Positions 46,432 through 55,455 of a stretch of 64,000 nucleotides of DNA are shown piece after piece. How positions within the stretch are numbered: the stretch's first letter is position 1; every line of letters begins with the position of its first letter. The DNA comes from Antarctobacter sediminis. Its GTDB lineage: Bacteria > Pseudomonadota > Alphaproteobacteria > Rhodobacterales > Rhodobacteraceae. Made by a program: the position numbers and the translations under genes. The stretch spans positions 62,001 to 126,000 of the forward strand of contig NZ_JAHUZG010000007.1 of assembly GCF_019218285.1 (NCBI RefSeq), given 5' to 3'. Below the pieces are notes generated by a model. That model saw nothing but the letters and a program-made list of their open reading frames with translations, did no database searches and was not told the DNA's origin.

Positions 46432-47382
46432 ATGAGTACCCTTGATAACGATCGCCCGCTGCTGGGCATTGGCCTGATGCTGGGCTTCTGTCTGTTGGCG
46501 CCTTTTGCCGACGCACTTGCCAAACTGCTGGGGCCGGAAATGGCCGTCGGGCAGCTTGTCACCCTGCGTTTTGCCTTTCAGGCTGCCATCCTCGTTCCCT
46601 TGACGTTGGCCACCGGACGGGTCTGGCGCATGGACCGGCGGACCTTTGGCTATGTCTTCCTGCGCACCCTGCTGCACATCTCGGGGATCGGGCTGATGTT
46701 CAGCGCGCTGCTTTACCTGCCCTTGGCCGACGCCGTAGCCATCGCCTTTGTCATGCCTTTCATCATGCTTCTGCTGGGCTATTGGTTTCTTGGCGAAGAG
46801 GTTGGTCTGCGTCGCATCACGGCCTGCGCGGTGGGTTTTGTCGGCACCCTGCTGGTGGTGCAGCCCGCCTTTACCGAGGTCGGCTGGCCCGCGCTGCTTC
46901 CGCTGGGGGTGGCCTTGGTCTTTGCACTGTTCATGCTGGTGACGCGCCGCATCGCCGGTGTCACCGATCCGATCGGGATGCAGGCGGTCTCTGCCGTGAT
47001 CGCCCTCGCGCTGTTGCTGCCTGTCATGGCGCTGACGCCCGCCGAGCGTCTGCCCGCGCTGGAGTGGACCGCCCCGAATGGGCGCGGCTGGACGCTGATT
47101 ACGCTGATGGGGATCGCCGGGACCTTTGCACATCTTCTGATGACATGGTCCCTGCGCTATGCGCCTGCATCGACCCTTGCACCGATGCAATACCTTGAAA
47201 TTCCCTTTGCCACGGCGGTGGGCTTTGCCATCTTTGGTGATCTGCCCGGCCCGCTGGCAAGCCTTGGCATCGCCGTGACCATTGGATCGGGCCTATATAT
47301 CGTCATGCGCGAACGGGCCATGCAGAAGGCGAGGCCGCCAGCCCCGCAAGCAGTTCACTCAGGCACGCCACCGGCAGGATAA
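46432..47382 (+). CDS. EamA/DMT-family transporter (paralogue of 20395-21318)
   Basis: 316-residue drug/metabolite-transporter protein with two EamA repeats and about ten membrane helices; signature APMQYLEIPFATAVGFAIFGD in the second repeat. It strongly resembles the other EamA transporter in this window (shared LADAVAIAFVMPF/IADAISIFFVEPF and RMAPAGTIAPLQYLE/RYAPASTLAPMQYLE), so they are paralogues. Its last 80 bases overlap the 3' end of the convergent thiamine diphosphokinase gene. Confidence 0.88.
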   Translation: MSTLDNDRPLLGIGLMLGFCLLAPFADALAKLLGPEMAVGQLVTLRFAFQAAILVPLTLATGRVWRMDRRTFGYVFLRTLLHISGIGLMFSALLYLPLADAVAIAFVMPFIMLLLGYWFLGEEVGLRRITACAVGFVGTLLVVQPAFTEVGWPALLPLGVALVFALFMLVTRRIAGVTDPIGMQAVSAVIALALLLPVMALTPAERLPALEWTAPNGRGWTLITLMGIAGTFAHLLMTWSLRYAPASTLAPMQYLEIPFATAVGFAIFGDLPGPLASLGIAVTIGSGLYIVMRERAMQKARPPAPQAVHSGTPPAG

Positions 47383-47989
47383 GCATCATTCCCGGCCCGT
47401 CCATGGTCAGCCGGACCGGACCGGTGGTCTCGTTCGACGTGCCGATGGTGCCTGCGGTGGTAAAGGTCAACCCGTCGATGGGCCAGCGCAGCCCCTCGGA
47501 CCGACCGGTCGACGGTGCCATCGGGTATAGCGACAGGCGCGTGCCCGGTTGCAGGTCCAGCGACAGATCCGGCGGACAGATCAGGGCCAGATCCTCGGTC
47601 CCGATCAGGATGCAACGCCGGTCCGGGCGCTTGGCCAGAACGGTCATCGCAGCCAGTTGGTGGTCCAACCGCTTGCCAAGAAAGCCATAGCCAAAGACCA
47701 GCGGCGCCTCGATATGGCGCAGGCATTTGTCGAAGTCGGTGCTGTCCTGTTCGGTAATGGCCCGCAACACGCCCGGATCCAGTTGCGCCTGCACCGCCGG
47801 GTCCAGCGAATCCATGTCACCGTAAACCGCATCGGGCATCCGCCCCAACGCCAGCACCCGCGCCGCGCCGCCATCCGCAGCCACCACCACCTCTGCCGCC
47901 CCCAGCGCCTGCCGAAGAACCGCGTCATCGACCTCTCCGCCGCCAACAAGCAGCACCGGGGTCACACTCTGAACAACTTTAGAATTCAT
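47303..47989 (-). CDS. thiN: Thiamine diphosphokinase
   Basis: 228-residue enzyme transferring pyrophosphate from ATP to thiamine. Motifs: VVAADGGAARVLAL, PDAVYGDMDSLD and EQDSTDFDKCLRH, which form the active site, and later FGFLGKRLDHQLAA-type residues (FGYGFLGKRLDHQLAAM). The C-terminal thiamine-binding region DGLTFTTAGTIGTSNE is intact. It is convergent with, and overlaps by 80 bases, the EamA transporter gene, so the two mRNAs are complementary at their 3' ends. Confidence 0.92.
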   Translation of the reverse strand: MNSKVVQSVTPVLLVGGGEVDDAVLRQALGAAEVVVAADGGAARVLALGRMPDAVYGDMDSLDPAVQAQLDPGVLRAITEQDSTDFDKCLRHIEAPLVFGYGFLGKRLDHQLAAMTVLAKRPDRRCILIGTEDLALICPPDLSLDLQPGTRLSLYPMAPSTGRSEGLRWPIDGLTFTTAGTIGTSNETTGPVRLTMDGPGMMLILPVACLSELLAGLAASPSAWPVRA

Positions 47990-48128
47990 GTCAGATTAAT
48001 GGCGGTTTGCGAAACAGATCACAATCCGGTCACGAAATGATACCCTTGTGGGCACAGAATCGATCAGCTTTCGTCCCGGTCAGCGTGGTAAACACACTGT
48101 TGCAGAACGAAAGAAAGTGAGCAGCACG

Positions 48129-50318
48129 ATGGTGAGTTCGAGCAAGATCCTGACCGTGTCCTACGGGACCTTCTCCTGTACTGCCGAAGGGTTCGACGAC
48201 CCGCTGGAGGCCGTCAAGGAGGCGACTCAATTCTTCCGCGGCGTCGTGGGCGAAGACAGGTTCTTTGGTGCCGAACCGCCGCAGTTCGACCCGGAACTGG
48301 CATCGGAATACCTGCGCGACCGTCTGTCCGAACCGGGCAGCGGCACCCTCTCGCTGGGCAGCCCGCCCCGCGTGATGGCGGCTGCCGCCTCGGCCGGGGC
48401 CATGGCCGCCGCGATGAAAGGCCCCGCCGAATATGTCGACGACCTGCTGCCCGATGACGACACGATCGAAGCCACTGCCGTTCTGACCGAAACTCCGGAG
48501 CCTGCGACCCACGACCTGACTCATGAGGCCGTGCTGGACGATCTGGCTCCCGACGGGACGGAGGCTGCGCCTGCTCCGCAGCCCTCCGCACCGGACGACA
48601 TCGCGGCCAAGCTGGACCGCATCCGCGCCGTGGTCGCCAGCACATCCGAAGAGGATGACAGTCCAGTGGCCGACGACGCCGACCTGTCAGAGGAGGCCGA
48701 GCTTTCAGACCCTCTGTCGGAACAGCCCGATGACAGCGGATTGGAAACCCTGCTGGACGAACTGGTCGTCGAAAGCGGCGATACCGAGGTGGCCGATTTG
48801 AACCTGGGTCCGGCGCTGGATGACGCCGATGACGTCCTTGACCTGGACCTTGACGAGGACGGGGAAACGGACAGCGTGCTTGACGCAGCCGTGGCCAGCC
48901 TGATGGCGGGCGAACCCCATGGCGATCACGACAGCCCGGTCGCGGACTTGCCACAGGCAGAAGATGCCGCACTGTCCGATCCGACCGAAAGTGACGATCT
49001 GGACGCCGCGCTTTCGGCCCTTGCACAGGACGACCAGGACATCGATCCGGCGGCGCTCGAAGCTGCGCTGGACGAGGAATGGGCACCCGAAGCCACCATC
49101 GACCCGCTGGCGGACAGCGCCGACGCGGACGACCCCGTCCCGGCGGACACGCCCCCGGTCCGCGCCCGGATCGTAAAGGTCAAGCGCGCCGCCTTTGAAC
49201 AGGCCATCGATCAGGGCACTCTGGAAGAAGTGGTTGACGATGCCGACGACGGTCTCGACACGCTGGGCGACACCAGCAGCCTCAGCCCCGAGGAAGAAGA
49301 AGAACTCGCCCGCGAACTGGCCGCCGTAAAGGCAGAACTGGCCAGCGACTTCGGCGCTTGGGACGAAGACGATGACGCAGCGCCCTCCGGTGTCGCCGCC
49401 GCCGTGGCCGAAGCCGAGGAACTGGACGGCGAGGACGAGGACAGCGGGCTGGCCGCTGCCGTGGCCGAGGCGATGCCGGATCAGGACATGCCCCTGCGGT
49501 TGGACAATCCCATCACCGACGAACCGGTGGATACGCCGGACATCGACTGGGACGACGACATCGAAGAAACCGTCAAGGACAGCGCCCGCAAGGCCGTCAA
49601 GCTGGCCAGCCCCGCCCGCGCCCTGTTGACGGAACGCGAGGTCGGCGACACGGACACCTCTCGCCTGCTGGACCAGACCAACACCGAGATGGACGAACCC
49701 GAAGGCAATCGCCGCCGCAGCGCCATCGCCCATCTGCGGGCAGCCGTTGCCGCGACCAAGGCCGACCGTCTATTGGGCCGCAAGGCGGATGCCGCCGAGG
49801 AACAGGAACCCTACCGCGAGGATCTGGCCAGCGTGGTGCGCCCGCGCCGCCCGCAAAGCGTCAGCCACAATGTCGCCCGCCCCGCCGCCCCGGCAGAGGC
49901 CCCAAGCCCGCTGAAACTGGTGGCGGAACAACGTGTTGCCGGTGAACCGGAAGAGACGGCCACCCCGGTGCGCCCGCGCCGCGTGCGCCGCACCGTGCCC
50001 GCGCCCGAACCCCGCCACGCAGCCGAAGCGGGCGATGCCGAAGGTTTCGCCGCCTATGCCCGTGACATGGGTGCGGCGGAATTGCCGGAACTGCTCGAAG
50101 CGGCGGCGGCCTACATGTCCTACGTCGAAGGCCGGGACCAATTCTCGCGCCCGCAGCTGATGACCACCCTGCGGCAGGCCGAAGTCACCGACAGTTCGCG
50201 CGAGGACCGGCTGCGCAGCTTTGGCCAGCTCCTGCGCGAGGGCAAGATCCGCAAGACCTCGGGCGGCCGTTTCACCGCCGCAGACAGCATCAGCTTCAAA
50301 CCTGCCGCCAACGGCTGA
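48129..50318 (+). CDS. Large acidic protein, Rhodobacterales-type, function unknown
   Basis: 729-residue protein with a conserved-looking N-terminal domain (TVSYGTFSCTAEGFDDPLEA then FFRGVVGEDRFFGAEPP), a long acidic, Asp/Ala/Pro-rich, probably disordered middle (about residues 120-560), and a C-terminal folded segment (AAAAYMSYVEGRDQFSRPQL then REDRLRSFGQLLREGKI) that may be winged-helix-like. No signal peptide or membrane segment. I recall such proteins as widespread in Rhodobacteraceae, sometimes named as CheA-like without basis. I chose the ATG MVSSSKILTVSYG; a start 27 codons upstream is possible. Confidence 0.8.
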   Translation: MVSSSKILTVSYGTFSCTAEGFDDPLEAVKEATQFFRGVVGEDRFFGAEPPQFDPELASEYLRDRLSEPGSGTLSLGSPPRVMAAAASAGAMAAAMKGPAEYVDDLLPDDDTIEATAVLTETPEPATHDLTHEAVLDDLAPDGTEAAPAPQPSAPDDIAAKLDRIRAVVASTSEEDDSPVADDADLSEEAELSDPLSEQPDDSGLETLLDELVVESGDTEVADLNLGPALDDADDVLDLDLDEDGETDSVLDAAVASLMAGEPHGDHDSPVADLPQAEDAALSDPTESDDLDAALSALAQDDQDIDPAALEAALDEEWAPEATIDPLADSADADDPVPADTPPVRARIVKVKRAAFEQAIDQGTLEEVVDDADDGLDTLGDTSSLSPEEEEELARELAAVKAELASDFGAWDEDDDAAPSGVAAAVAEAEELDGEDEDSGLAAAVAEAMPDQDMPLRLDNPITDEPVDTPDIDWDDDIEETVKDSARKAVKLASPARALLTEREVGDTDTSRLLDQTNTEMDEPEGNRRRSAIAHLRAAVAATKADRLLGRKADAAEEQEPYREDLASVVRPRRPQSVSHNVARPAAPAEAPSPLKLVAEQRVAGEPEETATPVRPRRVRRTVPAPEPRHAAEAGDAEGFAAYARDMGAAELPELLEAAAAYMSYVEGRDQFSRPQLMTTLRQAEVTDSSREDRLRSFGQLLREGKIRKTSGGRFTAADSISFKPAANG

Positions 50319-50336
50319 TCCTGTTGCTGAACACAC

Positions 50337-50368
50337 AAAAAGCCCCGCGCCATGACGCGGGGCTTTTT
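50337..50368 (+). terminator. Intrinsic terminator after the acidic-protein gene
   Basis: GCCCCGCG-CCATGA-CGCGGGGC stem (8 bp) with five A's before and TTTTT after, so it can terminate in both directions; it lies between convergent genes. Confidence 0.92.
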
Positions 50369-50387
50369 GTTTGGTTCGACGCCCAAA

Positions 50388-50450
50388 GGGATGGTGGGCG
50401 GGGCGATGTTCCGGCCAAAGGCCGGGACGAGCGTCCGTCCCGCCTTCCCG
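50388..50450. repeat. Stem-loop intergenic element, copy A
   Basis: About 63 bases sharing GGTGGGCGGGGCGA, a hairpin and GACGAGCGTC with copy B at 52589-52650. The hairpin here is CCGGCC-AAA-GGCCGG (50411-50425). Compared with copy B the outermost pair is swapped from G-C to C-G, a compensatory change that keeps the stem. It lies directly after the stop of the minus-strand DUF2842-like gene. Confidence 0.7.
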
Positions 50451-50451
50451 T

Positions 50452-50679
50452 TCAGTCCTGCGCGTCCGGGTCGGCCTGCCCGACCCCCTTGAAGATCGGC
50501 TTCAAGGGAAAGATCCATGCCACGCCGAAAAAGACGTAGATCAGGAATTCCACCGCCACGGGCAGTTGCCACAGCTCCAACCGGCTCAGCACACCCCAAG
50601 CCAGCCCGATGTACAGCGGGAACCCGATCACCAGAACCACAAGCGACCAGCGCCTGCGCGCCTTGTAGCTGAGTGCCAT
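50452..50679 (-). CDS. DUF2842-like small membrane protein
   Basis: 75-residue protein with two transmembrane helices (about 13-33 and 40-58), starting MALSYKARRRWSLVVLVIG and containing FLIYVFFGVAWIFPLKPIF, which fits the DUF2842 family of Alphaproteobacteria. The open frame continues 40 codons upstream towards purA, but that part is Arg/Pro-rich and unconserved-looking. It lies 52 bases downstream of the purA stop and may share its transcript. No function is known. Confidence 0.82.
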   Translation of the reverse strand: MALSYKARRRWSLVVLVIGFPLYIGLAWGVLSRLELWQLPVAVEFLIYVFFGVAWIFPLKPIFKGVGQADPDAQD

Positions 50680-50731
50680 TGCTCTTGCTCCTCTCCCCGG
50701 GGCGGCGCACCGGGCGCCGCCTGCGGTGGAT

Positions 50732-52027
50732 TTAGTCCGCGAAGGGATCGGTGACCAGAATCGTGTCATCCCGTTCCGGCGACGTGGACAACAGGGCAAC
50801 CGGGCAACCGATCAGTTCCTCGACACGGCGCACATATTTGATCGCCGCCGCAGGCAGATCCGCCCAGCTGCGCGCGCCCTCGGTCGACTCGCTCCAGCCT
50901 GCCATCTCTTCGTAAACGGGCACGCAGCGCGCCTGTTCGTCGGCGGCAAATGGCAGGTAATCCAGCACCTTGCCATCCAGTTCATAGCCCACGCAGATCT
51001 TCAGCGTCTCGAAACCGTCCAGCACATCCAGCTTGGTCAGCGAAATGCCGTTCACACCCGAAGTGGCGCAGGTCTGGCGCACCAGAACAGCGTCGAACCA
51101 GCCGCACCGGCGCTTGCGCCCGGTGGTTGTGCCAAATTCATGCCCGCGCTCGCCCAGCCGTTGACCGTCCTCGTCCAACAGTTCGGTCGGGAACGGACCT
51201 TCCCCCACGCGGGTGGTATAGGCCTTGACGATGCCCAGCACGAAATCGATCGCACCCGGCCCGATCCCGGTGCCGGTGGCCGCCTGCCCCGAAATCACAT
51301 TGGACGAGGTGACAAAGGGATAGGTGCCAAAGTCGATATCCAGAAGCGCACCCTGCGCGCCTTCGAACAGGATACGCTGTCCGGCGCGGCGACGTTCGTT
51401 GAGCACCTTCCAGACCGGTCCCGCATAGGGCAGGATCTGCGCCGCAATCTCCTTCAGTTGCGCCAACAGGGCCGCGCGGTCGATCGGTTCGATCCCCAGC
51501 CCCTTGCGCAGCGGATCGTGATGCTGCAATGCGCGGTCCACCCGCGCCTCCAGCGTCGCTTCATCCGCAAGGTCCGCAACACGCACAGCGCGCCGCCCGA
51601 CCTTGTCCTCATAGGCCGGACCGATTCCGCGCCCCGTGGTGCCAATCTTGGTCCCTTTCGAGGCGGCTTCTTCGCGTGCGCGATCCAATTCGCCGTGGAT
51701 CGGCAGGATCAGCGGCGTGTTCTCGGCGATCATCAGCGTTTCGGGCGTGATCTCCACCCCCTGTGCGCGCACGGTCTCGATTTCCTTGACCAGGTGCCAG
51801 GGGTCAAGGACCACGCCATTGCCGATCACCGACAGCTTGCCCTTGCGCACCACGCCCGACGGCAGGGCATGCAGCTTGTAGACCTTGCCCTCGACCACAA
51901 GCGTGTGACCGGCATTGTGACCGCCCTGAAAACGGCAGATCACATCCGCCCGGCTCGACAGCCAGTCGACGATCTTGCCCTTGCCTTCGTCACCCCACTG
52001 CGCGCCCACGACGACCACATTAGCCAT
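50732..52027 (-). CDS. purA: Adenylosuccinate synthetase
   Basis: 431-residue GTP-dependent enzyme converting IMP to adenylosuccinate. N-terminal [20 protein letters not shown] carries the P-loop-like motif; [25 protein letters not shown] and the C-terminal [12 protein letters not shown] motifs are all present. The chosen ATG gives [12 protein letters not shown]; 23 upstream in-frame codons are not homologous. With purD elsewhere in the window it belongs to the purine pathway. Confidence 0.97.
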   Translation of the reverse strand: MANVVVVGAQWGDEGKGKIVDWLSSRADVICRFQGGHNAGHTLVVEGKVYKLHALPSGVVRKGKLSVIGNGVVLDPWHLVKEIETVRAQGVEITPETLMIAENTPLILPIHGELDRAREEAASKGTKIGTTGRGIGPAYEDKVGRRAVRVADLADEATLEARVDRALQHHDPLRKGLGIEPIDRAALLAQLKEIAAQILPYAGPVWKVLNERRRAGQRILFEGAQGALLDIDFGTYPFVTSSNVISGQAATGTGIGPGAIDFVLGIVKAYTTRVGEGPFPTELLDEDGQRLGERGHEFGTTTGRKRRCGWFDAVLVRQTCATSGVNGISLTKLDVLDGFETLKICVGYELDGKVLDYLPFAADEQARCVPVYEEMAGWSESTEGARSWADLPAAAIKYVRRVEELIGCPVALLSTSPERDDTILVTDPFAD

Positions 52028-52167
52028 GGCATTCCCCTTTACGGCGTTGCAAACCCGCGCGTGTATACGCGCGCAATGCCGCCGGTGAAACCGCAAAATC
52101 GCCGCAAGGCACTGGACAGGCGCGGCGCATCAGGGCAGCAAGGCGGCAAAGTGATGGAGGTCCCCCG

Positions 52168-52563
52168 ATGAGTTTCCTGCTGCGCTGGCTTTTTGCCTTC
52201 GTCCTGCTGGCCGCCACCTATAACCCGAGCCAGTTCAACTATATCCGCTGGGCCATGACCAACGTGGACGGAAACCTGCCGTTGGTTGTGCTGTTCGGAA
52301 TCGTGCTGCTGATCGGATATATCATCTACCTGCGCGCCACGCTCAGGTCGATCGGCGTGCTGGGGATGGCCCTGGTCCTCGGGCTTGTGGGCGCGATTCT
52401 CTGGGCATTGGTCTATTATGGACTGCTTGACCTGTCAGATCCGAAACTGTCGACCTGGATCGGCATCTTTGCCCTGTCGCTGGTGCTGGGCGTGGGGCTC
52501 AGCTGGTCGATCATCCGGCGCAAGCTCTCCGGTCAGGTCGATATGGACGACGTCGAAGAATAG
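52168..52563 (+). CDS. DUF6524-like four-helix membrane protein
   Basis: 131-residue membrane protein with four hydrophobic helices: LLRWLFAFVLLAATYN, LPLVVLFGIVLLIGYIIYLR, MALVLGLVGAILWALVYYG and IGIFALSLVLGVGLSWSII. It ends RRKLSGQVDMDDVEE. I recall this as a conserved Rhodobacteraceae family (DUF6524); the function is unknown. It is divergent from purA, 140 bases from its start. Confidence 0.8.
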   Translation: MSFLLRWLFAFVLLAATYNPSQFNYIRWAMTNVDGNLPLVVLFGIVLLIGYIIYLRATLRSIGVLGMALVLGLVGAILWALVYYGLLDLSDPKLSTWIGIFALSLVLGVGLSWSIIRRKLSGQVDMDDVEE

Positions 52564-52588
52564 ACCTGTGCTTCGGGCACACGCCTTA

Positions 52589-52650
52589 GGGACGGTGGGC
52601 GGGGCGACGTTGCGGCCAAGGGCCGCGACGAGCGTCGTCCGGCGTCCCCG
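52589..52650. repeat. Stem-loop intergenic element, copy B
   Basis: Partner of copy A at 50388-50450. The hairpin is GCGGCC-AAG-GGCCGC (52612-52626). It directly follows the stop of the minus-strand CAP-domain gene and, like copy A, lies between convergent genes, which fits a REP-like or terminator-associated element. Confidence 0.7.
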
Positions 52651-53151
52651 TCAACAGCCGTCGCGCCCCACCACCATGACCCAACTGTCGCGGTCGCTGC
52701 GCACCAGCCCGTATTGCGTGGCCCCCGACGCCAACATGTTGCGGCGATGCCCGGGCGACCCGGCCCAGTCGGACATGACTTCGGCCAGCGAACGCTGACC
52801 CTTGGCAATATTCTCGGCAATCATGCAGGGGCGATAGCCCAGCTTTTCCGCCCGGGTCATGGGATTGCCGCCTCCGGGAGCCACGTGATCGAAAAAGCCC
52901 CGGCGATCCATGTCCAGAGCATGCGCCCGCGCCGCCGCCTCAAGCTTGGCTGAACGCGACAGCGGCGGCAGGCCATGTTCGGCCCGAAAGGCATTCAGCG
53001 CTGCGCCCCCTTGCCCGGTCCCGAAACCGCCAAACCCGCGCGTTGCGGTTTCGGCACGCGGGGCGCCCTGCCCCGAAAATCGTCCCATCTTGGGCACCAC
53101 GCCGCAGGACGCCACAGCGGCGCAGACCGCAAACATCAAGACCAGACGCAT
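52651..53151 (-). CDS. CAP-domain lipoprotein
   Basis: 166-residue secreted protein with a lipoprotein signal (MRLVLMFAVCAAVASC, lipidated Cys16) and a CAP/SCP domain: ALNAFRAEHGLPPLSRSAKL, AARAHALDMDRRGFFDH and ENIAKGQRSLAEVMSDW followed by SPGHRRNML. Bacterial CAP proteins are of mostly unknown function. It lies 12 bases downstream of the 8-oxoguanine-deaminase-like gene on the same strand, so they may share a transcript. Confidence 0.88.
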   Translation of the reverse strand: MRLVLMFAVCAAVASCGVVPKMGRFSGQGAPRAETATRGFGGFGTGQGGAALNAFRAEHGLPPLSRSAKLEAAARAHALDMDRRGFFDHVAPGGGNPMTRAEKLGYRPCMIAENIAKGQRSLAEVMSDWAGSPGHRRNMLASGATQYGLVRSDRDSWVMVVGRDGC

Positions 53152-53163
53152 CGACCTCTCCCC

Positions 53164-54510
53164 CTAGAGTTGCTCTGCCAGCCGCCGCGCCAGTGCATTC
53201 TGGCGCCTGACCGCCGCGTCGAGGTCAAAGCTGACCATCCGACCGTCCTCGACCAGCACGCGGCCTTCGACCACAAGGTATCGCACGCGCTGTGGCCCGG
53301 CCAGAAGCAGCGCCGCCGGATCCCAGCTACCGGCGCTTTCCAGCCCACTGACATCCCAAAGCGCCAGATCCGCCCGCTTGCCCGGCGCGATCTGGCCGCA
53401 GTCCGTCCGCCCAAGCACCTGCGCCCCACCGCGCGTCGCAATCCACAGCGCCTCGCGTGCGCTCATCGCGTCCGCGCCGCGTGTGACGCGTTGCAACAGC
53501 ATGGCCTGCCGCGCCTCCGCCGCCAGATTTCCGGCGTCATTGCTGGCAGAACCATCGACCCCCAGCCCCACATTGACCCCGGCGTCGCGCATCGCCCGCA
53601 CCGGGGCGATGCCGCTGCCCAGACGACAATTGGAACAGGGGCAATGGGCAACACCCGTTCCTGAACGTGCAAAGAGGTTGATCTCGCGGTCGTCCAGCTT
53701 GACACAATGCGCGTGCCAGACATCCTCGCCGGTCCAGCCGAGGTCTTCAGCGTATTGGCCGGGGCGACAGCCGAACCGCGTCTCGCTATAGGCGATATCC
53801 TCGTCGTTTTCCGCCAGATGGGTGTGCAGCCGCACGCCCTTGTCCCGCGCAAGCAGCGCCGCATCCCGCATCAACTCGCGGCTGACGGAAAACGGCGAAC
53901 AGGGGGCGACACCCACGCGCACCATCGCTCCATCCGAGGCATCGTGGAAGGCGTCGATCACACGGATGCAATCCTCAAGGATCGCAGCCTCATCTTCGAC
54001 CAAGGCATCCGGTGGCAGCCCCCCGGCGCTTTCCCCGATACTCATCGCGCCGCGCGTTGGGTGAAACCGCAGGCCCACCTCGCGCGCGGCCGCGATGGTA
54101 TCGTCCAGCCGTGAACCATTCGGGTACAGATACAAATGGTCCGAAGACATGGTGCACCCGGACAGCGCCAGTTCTGCGAGCCCGATCTGCGCCGAGGTGA
54201 ACATCTCGTCCGGGCCAAATCGGGCCCAGATCGGGTAGAGCGTCTTGAGCCAGCCGAACAACAGCGCGTCCTGCCCGCCGGGAACGGCCCGGGTCAGGGT
54301 CTGGTACAGGTGGTGATGCGTGTTCACCAAGCCCGGCGTCACCACACAGCGGGCGGCGTCTATCACGCGTCCTTGGGTGGTCAGCCCCTGCCCGATTTCG
54401 ACTATGACACCGCCGCGCAGGCGGATGTCGGCCTGTGTCAGCTCGCTGCCCGCATCATCCATGCATAGAACAGTGCGTGCATTGCGGATCAGGATTTCGG
54501 TTTTTGCCAT
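53164..54510 (-). CDS. 8-oxoguanine deaminase-like amidohydrolase
   Basis: 448-residue zinc amidohydrolase of the ATZ/TRZ/8-oxoguanine-deaminase group. Metal motifs: TPGLVNTHHHLYQTLTR, LHTHLAENDEDI, HAHCVKLDD and GLGVDGSASNDAGNL, the last typical of 8-oxoguanine deaminase; LYLYPNGSRLDDTIAAA also fits that family. It would convert 8-oxoguanine to urate in purine salvage or repair. The substrate call rests on motif similarity, and hydroxyatrazine-type alternatives cannot be excluded. Confidence 0.85.
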   Translation of the reverse strand: MAKTEILIRNARTVLCMDDAGSELTQADIRLRGGVIVEIGQGLTTQGRVIDAARCVVTPGLVNTHHHLYQTLTRAVPGGQDALLFGWLKTLYPIWARFGPDEMFTSAQIGLAELALSGCTMSSDHLYLYPNGSRLDDTIAAAREVGLRFHPTRGAMSIGESAGGLPPDALVEDEAAILEDCIRVIDAFHDASDGAMVRVGVAPCSPFSVSRELMRDAALLARDKGVRLHTHLAENDEDIAYSETRFGCRPGQYAEDLGWTGEDVWHAHCVKLDDREINLFARSGTGVAHCPCSNCRLGSGIAPVRAMRDAGVNVGLGVDGSASNDAGNLAAEARQAMLLQRVTRGADAMSAREALWIATRGGAQVLGRTDCGQIAPGKRADLALWDVSGLESAGSWDPAALLLAGPQRVRYLVVEGRVLVEDGRMVSFDLDAAVRRQNALARRLAEQL

Positions 54511-54596
54511 GTCAGCCCCTCACAAACCCCTTTTCGGTGAGAGACCGGAACGGGACCGCCAGAAAAGGGAAAGGACGCGGACCCTAAAGCGCGACC

Positions 54597-55406
54597 TTAG
54601 CTTGCGGCGCGCAAGAGGTCCAGCGCGGCGGCGTGCAGCTCTGGTGTGGCGGCGGCCAAGGCCCGACCGCCGTCATGCACCGGCCCGCCCTCCCAGTTGG
54701 TGACAACACCGCCAGCGGCTTCGATCACTGCGATGGGGGCAAGGATGTCATAGGTGTGCAGCCCTGCCTCGATGACCAGATCGATCTGTCCCGCAGCCAA
54801 CAGCGCATAGGCATAACAATCCATGCCATAACGCACCAGCCGCGCCTCGGCTGCCACCCGTTCGAACCCGGCGCGATCCTCCGGCGTGCCGACTTCGGGG
54901 AAGGTGGTGAAAAGGATCGCCTCTTCAAGGCGGGTCGTACCGCGCACGGCCAGCGCCCCACCGCCGTGAGGTCCGGCAAAATCGGCGCGCCCAAGCCCGC
55001 CGCGAAAGCGTTCCTGTGTATAGGGCTGGTCGATGACCCCGTAGATCGGCCCGTTTGCGTCGCGCACCGCGATCAGGACCCCCCAGGTTGGCGTGCCAGA
55101 CAAGAATCCCCGCGTGCCATCAATCGGATCCAGAACCCATGTCAGGCCGCTGATGCCGGGTTGGGCACCGTATTCCTCACCCAGGATCGCATCTTCGGGG
55201 CGGCGTTGCGCCAGAACATCCCGCATGGCACGTTCAGCGGCGCGATCGGCCACCGTAACCGGATCGAAAGCCCCACCGCCGGCCTTGTTTTCGGCCGACA
55301 GGTCTCGCTGACGAAAATGTGGAAGAATGGTTTCGCCGGCAGCGGCGGCCATCGCCTCTGCCGTTTCGATCAGTTCATTGGCAAGTACTGCCGGAATCCG
55401 GTCCAT
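54597..55406 (-). CDS. hisN: HisN-type histidinol-phosphatase/inositol monophosphatase
   Basis: 269-residue Mg2+-dependent phosphatase of the IMPase superfamily. Metal motifs: LGEEYG, WVLDPIDGTRGFLSG and a C-terminal YDILAPIAVIEAAGG. The RGF following DGT is typical of the HisN-type histidinol-phosphate phosphatases of Alphaproteobacteria, the expected enzyme for the penultimate step of histidine synthesis. No other his genes are nearby, so the substrate is moderately certain. Confidence 0.85.
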   Translation of the reverse strand: MDRIPAVLANELIETAEAMAAAAGETILPHFRQRDLSAENKAGGGAFDPVTVADRAAERAMRDVLAQRRPEDAILGEEYGAQPGISGLTWVLDPIDGTRGFLSGTPTWGVLIAVRDANGPIYGVIDQPYTQERFRGGLGRADFAGPHGGGALAVRGTTRLEEAILFTTFPEVGTPEDRAGFERVAAEARLVRYGMDCYAYALLAAGQIDLVIEAGLHTYDILAPIAVIEAAGGVVTNWEGGPVHDGGRALAAATPELHAAALDLLRAAS

Positions 55407-55455
55407 GCGTCCCTCCTGTGGCCCGATGCCGGGCTACAGCAGGGACGAGCGCGGC

